DNA of 64,000 nt from Mediterranea massiliensis (GTDB lineage Bacteria > Bacteroidota > Bacteroidia > Bacteroidales > Bacteroidaceae): the NCBI RefSeq assembly GCF_900128475.1, contig NZ_LT635839.1, forward strand, positions 600,807-664,806. The letters run 5' to 3'. Positions 1 through 7,965 of the stretch are shown in pieces. The notes under the pieces are model-generated. The model saw only the letters and a list, made by a program, of their open reading frames with translations, searched no databases and had not been told where the DNA came from. Every line of letters begins with the position of its first letter. Position 1 is the first letter of the stretch. Position numbers and translations under genes: made by a program.

Positions 1-375
1 CATGCCTACGATGTCGATTTCTCATTGGCCGTTGCCTGCCGGTATACCAATTATGTATGCCATACGGTACTGGTGGAGCATTTTTCCGAAGGCTCCTTCT
101 CGTATGCGTGGCTGGATGAGATGAAGAAACTCCATGTCAAGTGGGAAAGCCGTTTGCCGATGGTTGCCGTGCCGATGACGCCCGAAGAGCTGGCCCGCTA
201 CGATTTGTGGGGGGAAGCCTATTTTATGAAGTTCATGTGGCAGAAAGGTTGTTTTGACGTGCTGGGGATAAAGGATGCCTGCAACTTTTGGAAGCGCCAT
301 CTGGGCCATGGCGTTTCTTGGCTTCTGTTTCCCAAGTATTTGAAATATAAGTTGAGGTATTTGAAAGGTAGATGA
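1..375 (+). CDS. Glycosyltransferase, C-terminal fragment (cut by window start)
   Basis: The reading frame is open from base 1 (it begins HAYDVDFSLAVA), so the N-terminus lies outside the window. The visible tail has a YDVDFSL motif, a VEHFSEGSF motif and a basic C-terminus. This matches the end of Bacteroides GT-A transferases of the Glyco_tranf_2_5 type, where the Asp/Phe-rich segment closes the nucleotide-sugar domain and a His coordinates the metal. The next gene starts four bases after the stop, so the two are probably co-transcribed, and the neighbourhood is glycan assembly. The exact sugar cannot be inferred. Family assignment is from recognition of the C-terminal motifs only. Confidence 0.6.
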   Translation, partial: HAYDVDFSLAVACRYTNYVCHTVLVEHFSEGSFSYAWLDEMKKLHVKWESRLPMVAVPMTPEELARYDLWGEAYFMKFMWQKGCFDVLGIKDACNFWKRHLGHGVSWLLFPKYLKYKLRYLKGR

Positions 376-379
376 CGAT

Positions 380-1129
380 ATGCTGAAGATAGAGATAACT
401 CCCGGATATGAGCACTTGCAGGATTTCCTGACGCAGCTCCCCGTTTGTTTCGAGCAGGGGGACGGCCGGACGATTCATGTGGGCCGCAATGTGATTAAAG
501 TGATGGAAGCGGATGGTATCCTGCTGAATGTCAAGCGTTATCATGTCCCCTCGTTTTTTAATCGCATAGTCTATTCCTTTTTCAGAGTGCCGAAGGGGAA
601 GCGCGCCTTTACCTATCCCAACATTCTTCTGCAAAAAGGTTTTGAAACTCCCCGCCCTGTGGCTTATGTGGAAGAACGGGCGGGCGGATTGATAGGTTAT
701 TCTTATTTCGTAAGCCTTCAATGTCCTTATCGGAGGAAATTTTATGAGTTTGGCAATGCTTCGATAGCAGATTGTCGGGAGGTGGTGTCGGCTTTTGCCC
801 GGTTGACTGCCCGTCTGCATGAAGCGGAAATCTATCATCGTGACTATTCTCCTGGCAACATTTTGTTCGATTATGTGGATGGGCAGTATCATTTTTCGTT
901 GGTGGACATCAATCGGATGGAGTTTGGCCCTGTCAGTGTCGAGAAGGGGTGCGCCAATTTTGCCAGGCTTTGGGGACAAAAGGATTTCTTCCTGCAACTG
1001 GCCCAGGACTATGCTTCGGCAAGAGGGGTAGATGCGACTTATTGTACGGAACGGATATTGTATTATAGGCGTAGATTCTGGACGCATTACATCAAGCGTC
1101 ACAAGCCGGATTTCAATCTTGAACTTTAG
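380..1129 (+). CDS. Kdo-kinase/WaaP-like lipopolysaccharide kinase
   Basis: A 249-residue protein-kinase-fold protein. The catalytic loop reads HRDYSPGNIL with the catalytic Asp at about residue 155. The metal-binding Asp of the DFG equivalent is in VDINRM (about residue 176). This pattern is typical of KdkA/WaaP/InaA kinases that phosphorylate lipid A core sugars such as Kdo or heptose on the cytoplasmic face of the inner membrane. The many Arg/Lys residues fit a membrane-associated enzyme. It follows the upstream transferase by four bases. Its TAG stop overlaps the TAA stop of the converging DUF5672 gene. The phosphorylated sugar is inferred only from family and context. Confidence 0.75.
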   Translation: MLKIEITPGYEHLQDFLTQLPVCFEQGDGRTIHVGRNVIKVMEADGILLNVKRYHVPSFFNRIVYSFFRVPKGKRAFTYPNILLQKGFETPRPVAYVEERAGGLIGYSYFVSLQCPYRRKFYEFGNASIADCREVVSAFARLTARLHEAEIYHRDYSPGNILFDYVDGQYHFSLVDINRMEFGPVSVEKGCANFARLWGQKDFFLQLAQDYASARGVDATYCTERILYYRRRFWTHYIKRHKPDFNLEL

Positions 1130-1917
1130 CGGAATTCAGATACGTTTATGATTTTCGACCAAAACTTGTACATCCTCTTCTTATACCAGGAATGGCATCC
1201 GAAGGGCAGCTGTTCATGGTTCAGCCGATAGCATAGCTCCGGGTATTTGTCGAAACTGAACTTCAAAGCTTCCATATAGGATGGATAGGAGAAGTCCAGT
1301 CCATGTTTGTTGACCTCGACGGCAAAGAACACGTCTTCGTTGAAGACATGGTTCTTGGTGTGGCGCAAGAATTCTTCAATCACATCCCGTAACTCGCGGA
1401 CAGCCTTCAGGTGACTGCTCACCTTGCGCAGGGAGAGACCTCCGTTGCCTACTTTGAAGTCGGTGGCGCGCGTGGCGACCGAGCGGAACAACCAACGGTA
1501 TTGTTTCATGGGGAAAGAACGGTACAGGGGGCGCACCAGCCAGGGAGCGCCGATGTAGTCATAACCTTTCTTGCACCATTCCGTCAGTTCGTCTCTGAAA
1601 ATGTAGGCATCCAGCTGGCAGATGAGAATGTATTTGCTGTTCTCAAAGCGTCGGTAGAACTCTTCGGAGAGCATGAGGCGGTTATAGCCGGCAATGCTTC
1701 GGAAATAGTCGTCGTCGAACTCTTCTGTCGTCAGAACGGGGTATTTTTTCAATACAGGAGACAAATCCAGTGATCGGGGCTTGATGACGACCAGCGGATA
1801 GGCATGCAGCATCTGGCAGGCTCTTTGTAGAGAAAGTTTCTCGAAAGAACTGATTTGGGTCGTATACATGGGTATGACGACCTTTACGAGGTTGGGGACA
1901 TCTGCATTTTTTGCCAT
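1126..1917 (-). CDS. DUF5672 family protein, probable glycosyltransferase
   Basis: About 263 residues. The segment LICQLDAYIFRDEL, followed by YDYIGAPW and later VGNGGLSLR and NEDVFF, is the pattern I know from DUF5672 proteins, which look like GT-A-fold transferases and sit in Bacteroides polysaccharide clusters. The frame is open further upstream, but I place the start at the ATG of MAKNADVP. A TAACTTTG promoter box lies at 1945-1952, inside the longer alternative N-terminus, which makes starts at 1965 or 2025 unlikely. It converges on the Kdo-kinase-like gene with a 4-base overlap. The function as a transferase is inferred. Confidence 0.72.
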   Translation of the reverse strand: MAKNADVPNLVKVVIPMYTTQISSFEKLSLQRACQMLHAYPLVVIKPRSLDLSPVLKKYPVLTTEEFDDDYFRSIAGYNRLMLSEEFYRRFENSKYILICQLDAYIFRDELTEWCKKGYDYIGAPWLVRPLYRSFPMKQYRWLFRSVATRATDFKVGNGGLSLRKVSSHLKAVRELRDVIEEFLRHTKNHVFNEDVFFAVEVNKHGLDFSYPSYMEALKFSFDKYPELCYRLNHEQLPFGCHSWYKKRMYKFWSKIINVSEFR

Positions 1918-1944
1918 TCCGTAGTGGTCTAACTTTTTCTTTTG

Positions 1945-1952
1945 CAAAGTTA
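1945..1952 (-). promoter_or_regulatory. Bacteroides -7 box (TAACTTTG) for the DUF5672 gene
   Basis: On the minus strand the sequence reads TAACTTTG, matching the Bacteroides TAnnTTTG element, about 28 bases before the chosen ATG at 1917. The -33 element is weak. It lies back to back with the plus-strand box at 1986-1993. Confidence 0.5.
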
Positions 1953-1985
1953 GCATTTGTTTCATTAGTACGAACGATAGCCCTG

Positions 1986-1993
1986 TACTTTTG
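1986..1993 (+). promoter_or_regulatory. Bacteroides -7 box (TACTTTTG) for the GT8 gene
   Basis: TACTTTTG matches TAnnTTTG and lies about 83 bases before the GT8 start at 2076. This argues against the longer open frame that begins at 1911. No convincing -33 element was found. Confidence 0.45.
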
Positions 1994-2075
1994 CAACGAT
2001 TTCCTGTTGAAAACCTTGTTTTCATTTGCTTCTGCGCCCGCCTTTTCTTATTTTTGCGAAGTTAAAGTAGACGAT

Positions 2076-3005
2076 ATGATAGATATTGCCTGTTGCATAG
2101 ATTCGAATTATGCGAAATACTGTTGCGTGATGCTGACGTCTTTGTTGGAGAACAACAAGGATGGGCAGGTTTCCGTTCATGTGTTGGGAAATCGGTTGGA
2201 TGCTGATTATCGGAGATCTCTTCAAGAACTTGTGGAAGAGCGGTATGGACAGCAGATACATTTTTATGAGATAGACTCCCTGCTTCTGGATGTTTTCCCC
2301 GAAACGCAGTCCTACGTGTCGCTGGCTGCTTATTGTAAATTGTTTATCCCGGCGGTGCTCCCGTCATCCATCTCACGGGTTCTTTATCTGGATTGCGATT
2401 TGGTTGTCGTTGGTTCCTTGGCCGATTTGTGGAAATGTGATTTGGCGGGCAAGGCCTTGGCGGCCGTGAAGGATGTGCATAAAGGCATTTCGGAGGATTG
2501 CACCCGTTTGGGTATGGATCCTGCGCGTTTCGACTATTTCAATAGTGGTGTCATGTTGCTCCATCTGGATTTTCTGAGGCAATCGGACTTTGTCGGCCGT
2601 GCACTGGATTTCGTCAAAGGACATCCTTCCCTTCCTTATCACGACCAGGATGTGCTGAACGCATTGTTGTATCAGCATGTCCTGTGGTTGCCCTACCGTT
2701 ACAATCTGCACGATTACCTCTTCCGCCGGAAGCGGTATCTGACAGCACAGGAAGGAGGTACGGTATCAGACGAAATCCTGAAATATCGGGTCATTGTGCA
2801 TTTCTCTTCCAAGCGGAAACCTTGGGGCACATGCTGCCTTCATCCGTGGCGTAATCTCTATTTTGCTTATCTCGACAGGACCCCGTGGAGAGGCGAACGG
2901 CCGGCCTTGACCTGGAAAGAACGTTGCTGGCGCTGGAATAGAAGGTTGTCGGGATACATGCATTGGGTGAACGGATATAGAACATTTAAACGAATAAAGT
3001 TATGA
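2076..3005 (+). CDS. Glycosyltransferase family 8 (LgtC-like)
   Basis: A 309-residue GT8 transferase. The N-terminal IACCIDSNYAKYCCVMLTSL is the usual first strand and helix. YLDCDLVV carries the DxD metal/nucleotide-sugar motif at Asp106 and Asp108. FNSGVMLLHLD and YHDQDVLNA follow in the family order, and a conserved HFSSKRKPW lies near the end. Family members transfer glucose or galactose from UDP-sugars to lipopolysaccharide core. The start at 2076 fits the family N-terminus, although the frame opens at 1911. The TGA stop is the last three bases of the 9-bp duplication flanking the IS element. Before insertion it overlapped the ATG of the next transferase as ATGA. Confidence 0.85.
   Translation: MIDIACCIDSNYAKYCCVMLTSLLENNKDGQVSVHVLGNRLDADYRRSLQELVEERYGQQIHFYEIDSLLLDVFPETQSYVSLAAYCKLFIPAVLPSSISRVLYLDCDLVVVGSLADLWKCDLAGKALAAVKDVHKGISEDCTRLGMDPARFDYFNSGVMLLHLDFLRQSDFVGRALDFVKGHPSLPYHDQDVLNALLYQHVLWLPYRYNLHDYLFRRKRYLTAQEGGTVSDEILKYRVIVHFSSKRKPWGTCCLHPWRNLYFAYLDRTPWRGERPALTWKERCWRWNRRLSGYMHWVNGYRTFKRIKL
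2997..3005. repeat. 9-bp target-site duplication, left copy (AAGTTATGA)
   Basis: AAGTTATGA lies directly outside the left end of the IS4-type element and is repeated exactly at 4331-4339. It contains the TGA stop of the GT8 gene. Confidence 0.9.
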
Positions 3006-4330
3006 CATTAGTGTCCCGTTAAAATGGGACGAGTTAAACAATTAATCAAAAAGCCCCGGAATCAGGGGATCATTTAGATCTTTGACATCATTGAAATTAG
3101 TCTTGTCGAACAGGTCACGCAAGTGGGTTTTGTCAGTCAATGATATACTGAGAATTTGCAAAACTTCATAGGTTGAACGTTTCAACTTCATATCATGTTG
3201 GACAATAGCCACAAGACAGTACGTGATAATAGCCACACTGATTTGTATGCGAACAGCGTTCTCTGTTGTGCCCCAGAATTTCTTTATCTTGAGATGCTGC
3301 TTGAGCCATTTGAAGAACAGCTCGATTAACCATCTTTTCTTATAAAGATTGGCGACATCCAGTGCAGAAAGTTGTTTTGCATTCGTCAAGAAAGTGAACT
3401 CACGGTCATCCTCTTCGTCGTAATATCGGACGAGTCTGAATGACTCAGGATATTTTTTCTCGGAGAGATATCCGGTCAGTTTCACTTCCGCATCTGTCAT
3501 TATGTTCTTTGGCATTCTTCGCTTCCATTTGACTGTCTTATACTTTAAGTTCGTCTTGGCTCTGACAACAAAGAAAGAGTCTGTAAGATGTATCCTATAG
3601 AGTTCTTTAAAGGAGTCATAAGCCCTGTCAAATATATAATAAGCATTTGATTCATAATGGATTGAAGACATTGCTGTGGAATCGTGCTTTGATGCAGTGG
3701 TTACAGTATAGAAGGCAGGAACTTGTGCTTCAATGTCGTATAAGACATGAGCTTTCACCCCTCCTTTCTTGCTTCGGAACTTTGCCCATGGGAATGTTGC
3801 AAGACACAACGGAATCGTTGTTGAATCAAACGCATATTTCTTTCCGGAAATGTCAAGGATGTTGGTCGTCCGCTTCTCGCAGGCTTCCTTCATCATATAG
3901 AATGCAAAATCTTCGAAGATTCTGTAATCACGGTTCTGGTTCGCTGTCGCAAGAGTTGTCTTGGCTATCGGTTCACGACCTAAACCAAGATGATATTGCT
4001 TGGCCCTATGCGCCTCGAAAGCAACGATTAAGTCTCGCAGGCTCTCACGGTTACTCAGTTGTCCAAACATCATCGCGAGCATCTGATTCCAGCAAGTGAA
4101 ATGTTTCACATATCTGTTGCCATCATACTTGCGAACATAGTTGTTGAACTGAGTCCTGTTCAGAAAAGCGGTTAATTGAGAGAATACGTATTTGTCTTGG
4201 AACATAGCAGCCATTTGTATTAGACTGCAAAGTTGCAAAATCAAGTCCGTTTCATTTCAAAAGACCGTGTAATTGACTATATTTCAATAATTTCAAAGAA
4301 CTATTTATCCACTTTTACGGGACAGTAGTG
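3006..4330 (-). mobile_element. IS4-family-type insertion sequence, copy 1 (1325 bp)
   Basis: A complete element holding one minus-strand transposase. Its ends are imperfect inverted repeats: read inward, the 3006 side begins CATTAGTGTCCCGTTAAAAT and the 4330 side begins CACTACTGTCCCGTAAAAGT. They match at 18 of the first 22 positions. A perfect 9-bp duplication, AAGTTATGA, flanks it; 9 bp or slightly more is usual for IS4-type transposition. It lies between two co-oriented transferase genes and runs opposite to them. A relative with near-identical protein sits at 33938-35260. Confidence 0.92.
3042..4205 (-). CDS. IS4-family DDE transposase
   Basis: 387 residues from MFQDKYVF. An in-frame ATG exists further upstream (4244), but the start at 4205 gives exactly the length of the second copy (387 residues) and aligns with its MNQDKYVF. 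The N-terminus resembles the DUF4372-type DNA-binding region (FNNYVRKYDGNRYVK, CWNQMLAMMFGQLSNRESLR). The DDE catalytic core follows: KYAFDSTTIPL (first Asp), YIFDRAYDSF (second Asp), and YKKRWLIELFFKWLKQ (the YREK-like segment with the catalytic Glu). The frame is intact, so the element could be active. Confidence 0.92.
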   Translation of the reverse strand: MFQDKYVFSQLTAFLNRTQFNNYVRKYDGNRYVKHFTCWNQMLAMMFGQLSNRESLRDLIVAFEAHRAKQYHLGLGREPIAKTTLATANQNRDYRIFEDFAFYMMKEACEKRTTNILDISGKKYAFDSTTIPLCLATFPWAKFRSKKGGVKAHVLYDIEAQVPAFYTVTTASKHDSTAMSSIHYESNAYYIFDRAYDSFKELYRIHLTDSFFVVRAKTNLKYKTVKWKRRMPKNIMTDAEVKLTGYLSEKKYPESFRLVRYYDEEDDREFTFLTNAKQLSALDVANLYKKRWLIELFFKWLKQHLKIKKFWGTTENAVRIQISVAIITYCLVAIVQHDMKLKRSTYEVLQILSISLTDKTHLRDLFDKTNFNDVKDLNDPLIPGLFD

Positions 4331-4339
4331 AAGTTATGA
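4331..4339. repeat. 9-bp target-site duplication, right copy (AAGTTATGA)
   Basis: An exact repeat of 2997-3005. The ATG inside it (4336-4338) is the start codon of the downstream transferase, so the insertion left the reading frame complete. Confidence 0.9.
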
Positions 4340-5043
4340 TACCAAAAATCATCCATCTGTGCTGGTTCAGCAACGATCCTTTTCCGGTCGAGATAAAGAT
4401 TTGTCTGGATAGTTGGAAACGGGTATTGCCCGATTATGAGGTGCGCCGTTGGACGTACGAAGATGCCAAAGCTATCGGTTGCCGCTTTATTGACGAGGCT
4501 CTGGCGGCACGTAAGTGGGCTTTTGCTGCCGATGTGGTCCGTTTCTATGCTGTCTACAAGGAAGGTGGAGTGTATATGGACAGTGATATCCTGATGAAGA
4601 AACGCTTTGACCGGTTCATCCCTGAGCATGGCTTTGCCACCTTTCATGAACATATTGGCCAGCAGTTGCAATTACAGGCAGCTTTTCTGATGGGAGAGAA
4701 AGGGAATGCCTATTGCAAAGCGGTGTTCGACTATTATAACCAGCGTCCTTTTCTGAAGCCGGACGGCACATACGACCTGACGATTTCTCCGGTGGTGATG
4801 CTGGACATGGCTTATGCCAGAGGCTACAAACCTGAAGACACGGAGCAGCATTTGGAGGACGGTGTGGTGATTTATCCCGGTTATTATCTCACTCCCTGTA
4901 ACCGGGGAGTGGATGTTCATCCGGATGCTTTTGCCTTGCATACCATTTATGGAAGTTGGCGCACAAGGAAACTGGGGCGCAGAATCGAGTTGTACGTCAA
5001 GCACCTGTTCAAAGTCTGCCGCTATCTGTTGCTTAGGCGTTAG
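4336..5043 (+). CDS. GT32-type glycosyltransferase (DXD sugar-binding domain)
   Basis: 235 residues. It opens with IPKIIHLCWFS and has AFAADVVRFYAVYKEGGVYM followed by DSD, with the DxD aspartates at residues 82 and 84. This is the Gly_transf_sug (Och1-like, GT32) signature of capsule and lipopolysaccharide transferases. The ATG lies in the target duplication of the IS element. Originally this gene was coupled to the GT8 gene by an ATGA overlap; now 1.3 kb of an oppositely oriented IS separates them, so its transcription must read through or start within the IS. Its TAG stop overlaps the stop of the converging gene by four bases. Confidence 0.85.
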   Translation: MIPKIIHLCWFSNDPFPVEIKICLDSWKRVLPDYEVRRWTYEDAKAIGCRFIDEALAARKWAFAADVVRFYAVYKEGGVYMDSDILMKKRFDRFIPEHGFATFHEHIGQQLQLQAAFLMGEKGNAYCKAVFDYYNQRPFLKPDGTYDLTISPVVMLDMAYARGYKPEDTEQHLEDGVVIYPGYYLTPCNRGVDVHPDAFALHTIYGSWRTRKLGRRIELYVKHLFKVCRYLLLRR

Positions 5044-6080
5044 GCGGATGGAGCATGTCCGATGGCTTCGAGCGCTGCCGAAACGGCTTGTCGGAAATAA
5101 TGCCCTTTGGACAGGTCATCGTTCATTTGGAGTACGTTTGCCCTCATCTGGAGGTATTCTTCCGGGGATAGGGAGTCCAGTTTGGCATCCAGCTCCTCCA
5201 GGCTGCCGATGCAGAACCCGATGTGATGGCGGAGGATGAAAGGTGCAAGGGCTGCTTTGTCCCAGATGATAACGGGCAGTCCGCAACGGATGTACAGGGA
5301 GGTCTTGTGAGGGTTGTTGAATTGCAGGTATTCCCCAAAGTTGCCCGAACAGGTCTGTACAGAGTCACCGTCCCATACCAGGCCGAAGTGGCCGTCGGCC
5401 GAGGCGATGAGGCGGTCAAACTGGGTAAACCCTTTGATGTTGAAATGCTCTTTGCCGGCCATGGAGTTGGCGTCAGGTTCGGTGCCATACAAAGAAACCT
5501 CGTAATGCTTGATATAATTCCCCCACTGGTACAGGAATGCATTCTTTCGTCGGTTCAGTGCGCCGGCATACACCACCTTGTAGGATATCGGTGCGGCTAT
5601 GCGGGAGGGGCAATGGCTCTGCGAGAGGTAATCCCAGATGCCCAGACTGCCGGTAGGCATTGTGCAGCCGTGCTCCTTCATCCATTTCTGCATGCTTGGA
5701 TTGAGAGCGATGGCATAGTCTGCATGGTTCAGTCGTCTGATTTCTTGGGGAATCGTGAGCTTCTTGCGGCGGAAGCTACCCAGGTCGTGTATCAGGATAA
5801 TGACTTTGCAGCCTTTCAGGTGTGCCGCGTTGCAGAGGAAAGCAAAGTATTTCTTGAGCGGATATTGGAGCAGCAGCACATCTCCCTTTCTCAGGCAACA
5901 CACCGCTTTGATGACTCCGGCCAGTGTCAGAAAGAATGAGATGATCTGATTGTGGTAGAAAGTGCGTTTTAGTCCTATGTTCTTGAACCCCATGGCGGCC
6001 ATAATCTGTTCCATATCGGTTTTGGCCTTGTTGCCGGCACCGTTCAGGTCCTTGTAGTTGCGTGACAGGTAGCAGTTCAT
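5040..6080 (-). CDS. Galactofuranosyltransferase-like glycosyltransferase (GT-B fold)
   Basis: 346 residues. DVLLLQYPLKKYFAFL, then KVIILIHDLGSFRR, and a C-terminal GNFGEYLQFNNPHKTSLYIR with CGLPVIIWDKAALAPFI match bacterial transferases related to WbbI and other beta-1,6-galactofuranosyltransferases. These are GT-B enzymes that use UDP-galactofuranose at the cytoplasmic membrane. The start overlaps the stop of the GT9 gene by four bases (ATGA), so it is the last gene of a three-gene operon. The precise sugar is inferred from similarity remembered, not tested. Confidence 0.72.
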   Translation of the reverse strand: MNCYLSRNYKDLNGAGNKAKTDMEQIMAAMGFKNIGLKRTFYHNQIISFFLTLAGVIKAVCCLRKGDVLLLQYPLKKYFAFLCNAAHLKGCKVIILIHDLGSFRRKKLTIPQEIRRLNHADYAIALNPSMQKWMKEHGCTMPTGSLGIWDYLSQSHCPSRIAAPISYKVVYAGALNRRKNAFLYQWGNYIKHYEVSLYGTEPDANSMAGKEHFNIKGFTQFDRLIASADGHFGLVWDGDSVQTCSGNFGEYLQFNNPHKTSLYIRCGLPVIIWDKAALAPFILRHHIGFCIGSLEELDAKLDSLSPEEYLQMRANVLQMNDDLSKGHYFRQAVSAALEAIGHAPSA

Positions 6081-7126
6081 GCGTTGTTCTCCTTTTGAGG
6101 TTGATGGATGATTGAATCTATTTTTTGGATGATGTCTTCCGCCCGGAGGGTCGTCAGGCAGGCATAGTCGCCGCGGCGGCAGGGCTTGTTGCCGAAGACG
6201 GAGCAGGGGCGGCAGGGCAGGTCTGTCTGCACGGCGTTTTCAATGCTCTGGTACCAGCCCATGAAACCGGCGTAGGGATGCGTGGCTCCCCATACGGAGA
6301 CGACGGGGGTGGCGGTGAGCGAAGCCAGGTGCATGTTGGCCGAATCCATGGAAACCATCACTTGCAAGTGGCTCATCAGTGCCAGTTCCTGATTCAGTTT
6401 CAGTTTGCCGGCCAGTGAGGTGACGTTTGGGTAAGTGGTTGCCCATTTCTCCAATTGGGGCGTTTCGGCCTTGCCGCCTCCGAAGAGGAAGACCCGGCAA
6501 TCACTGCGTTCTGCCAGATGGGCAATGAGTGTCTCGGTGGTGGAGGCGGGCAATATCTTGCCCCGATGGGCGGCAAAGGGGGCGATGCCTATCCACGGCT
6601 TGCCGTCGGGCAAGCCGGTAATATCCTGGAAGAGAGCCGGGTCGCCCTGCCCGTCGCCATAGATGGAGCGGAAGGTGGTGTGGACGGGTAATCCCAGTTG
6701 GCTGAATACGGCTTCGTAGCGGGCGAACGAGGTGGGGAGCGGTTGGTGGGCCGATGCTCCGTCCCGAACCAGGGCACGCTTCTCGCGCCGGCCTTTGTCG
6801 ATGTGGGCGGTGCGGGCTCCCGACAGGTGGAAGAGGGTGCGGATCACCTTGCCGCGGAGCACGTCGTGCAGGTCGGCCACGGTGTCGTAGCCCTCGCGGT
6901 GGAGTTCGCGGAAGAGGCGTACCAGTCCTCCCAGGCCCTTGTAGTTGTTCAGGTCAACACCACGGAAACGGACGTTGGCAGGCATCCCTCCGAACAGGGG
7001 CTGTACGAAGGGGCGGCTCAGCACCGTGATGTCCGTTTGGGGGTATTGGCGGGCGAGGCTGTCGATGACGGGCACCGTCATGGCCACGTCGCCGAAGGCC
7101 GAAAAGCGTATCACCAACAGCTTCAT
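6077..7126 (-). CDS. GT9 family glycosyltransferase (heptosyltransferase-like)
   Basis: 349 residues from MKLLVIRFSAFGDVAMTVPV, the classic start of ADP-heptose:LPS heptosyltransferases. Further support is the second-domain stretch WIGIAPFAAHRGK, then GKLKLNQELALMSHL, MDSANMHLASLTATPVVSVWG for the nucleotide-sugar site, and a Cys-rich end (CRPC, CRRGDYAC). The frame stays open upstream to 7294, but the start at 7126 overlaps the previous stop as TGATG and fits the family. The role is probably adding a core sugar to lipid A-Kdo. Many Bacteroides members transfer sugars other than heptose. Confidence 0.85.
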   Translation of the reverse strand: MKLLVIRFSAFGDVAMTVPVIDSLARQYPQTDITVLSRPFVQPLFGGMPANVRFRGVDLNNYKGLGGLVRLFRELHREGYDTVADLHDVLRGKVIRTLFHLSGARTAHIDKGRREKRALVRDGASAHQPLPTSFARYEAVFSQLGLPVHTTFRSIYGDGQGDPALFQDITGLPDGKPWIGIAPFAAHRGKILPASTTETLIAHLAERSDCRVFLFGGGKAETPQLEKWATTYPNVTSLAGKLKLNQELALMSHLQVMVSMDSANMHLASLTATPVVSVWGATHPYAGFMGWYQSIENAVQTDLPCRPCSVFGNKPCRRGDYACLTTLRAEDIIQKIDSIIHQPQKENNA

Positions 7127-7731
7127 CACTTCTTGCCGTAGAGTACGGGGTTCAGGTCGGGGTCGTTGTACATCTTCATCTGCTTGTACACCTTCATATA
7201 CTTGCGTCCAGCCTCGATGTCGGCCAGGAGCTGGTCGATGGCCGTGGAGAGGTCTTTCTGCTGCTCCAGCAGGACGGCCAGCTTGTCGGCACACTGCTTG
7301 TGGTGCTCGGGCGTGGTGTCGGTGCGCTCCACTTCCTGACGCATGTGGTAAATCTTCAGCGCGAGGATGGACAGGCGGTCGACGGCCCAGGCGGGGCTTT
7401 CAGTATTGATGGTGGCATCGGGCTGCACGCGGACGCCCTTGTATTTGTCCAGGAAATAGCTGTCTATCAGCTCTACCAGGTCCGTGCGGTCCTGGTTGGA
7501 CTTGTCGATGCGGCGCTTCAGCGTGAGGGCCTCGGCGGGGTCGATGTTCGGGTCACGGATGATGTCCTCGAAGTGCCATTGCACGGTGTCTATCCAGTTC
7601 TTCAGATACAGGTAGTATTCAATGCTCTTCAGCGGATAGGGGTTCCGGATGGGGGTGTCCACGTTGTCGGTCTTGTGATAGTCGCCGATGGACTGCACGA
7701 AGATGGGGTTGCAAAGTTCGGTAAAGCTCAT
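7126..7731 (-). CDS. DUF4254 domain protein
   Basis: About 201 residues of predicted helix with no signal peptide. It begins MSFTELCNPIFVQSI and includes NPYPLKSIEYYLYLKNWIDT, CHxW-less helices and DRLSILALKIYHM, which is the DUF4254 pattern. Function is unknown; it regularly precedes GT9 genes in Bacteroidetes, as here, where the genes overlap by one base. In-frame ATGs at 7761 and 7779 exist. The promoter box at 7777-7784 overlaps the 7779 codon and leaves almost no leader for 7761, so 7731 is preferred. Confidence 0.78.
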   Translation of the reverse strand: MSFTELCNPIFVQSIGDYHKTDNVDTPIRNPYPLKSIEYYLYLKNWIDTVQWHFEDIIRDPNIDPAEALTLKRRIDKSNQDRTDLVELIDSYFLDKYKGVRVQPDATINTESPAWAVDRLSILALKIYHMRQEVERTDTTPEHHKQCADKLAVLLEQQKDLSTAIDQLLADIEAGRKYMKVYKQMKMYNDPDLNPVLYGKK

Positions 7732-7776
7732 AACTCTATTCGGTTCGTTAGTTAATGCCATTTTACTATAGGAAAG

Positions 7777-7807
7777 CAAAACTACGTATTTTTTTCAAGT
7801 TATCCAA
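7777..7807 (-). promoter_or_regulatory. Bacteroides promoter for the DUF4254-GT9-GT operon
   Basis: Minus strand: TTG (7805-7807), 20-base spacer, TAGTTTTG (7777-7784). Both the box and the spacing agree with the Bacteroides TTTG / TAnnTTTG consensus. Confidence 0.65.
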
Positions 7808-7907
7808 CTGAACGGACGGTAAAAGTGGCGATGCGGGGGATTATTCCTAATCTTTTGATAAGTGGGACCGTCGTTGGTCTGTATAAATCTGAAAACGTGG
7901 TTTTCAT

Positions 7908-7938
7908 TTTGTACTTCCCTCGGATTGCACTATCTTTG
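7908..7938 (+). promoter_or_regulatory. Bacteroides promoter for the MsbA-like exporter
   Basis: TTTG at 7908-7911, a 19-base spacer, then TATCTTTG at 7931-7938, 27 bases before the ATG. This is a near-perfect match to the Bacteroides consensus and is divergent from the promoter at 7777-7807. Confidence 0.7.
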
Positions 7939-7965
7939 TCCCCTCTGACATCGATAGAATAAGTT

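Noticed and set aside
1911..2075. N-terminal extension of the GT8 protein
   Set aside because: The extra 55 residues have no family similarity and contain both divergent promoter boxes. GT8 proteins begin at the IDIACCID strand.
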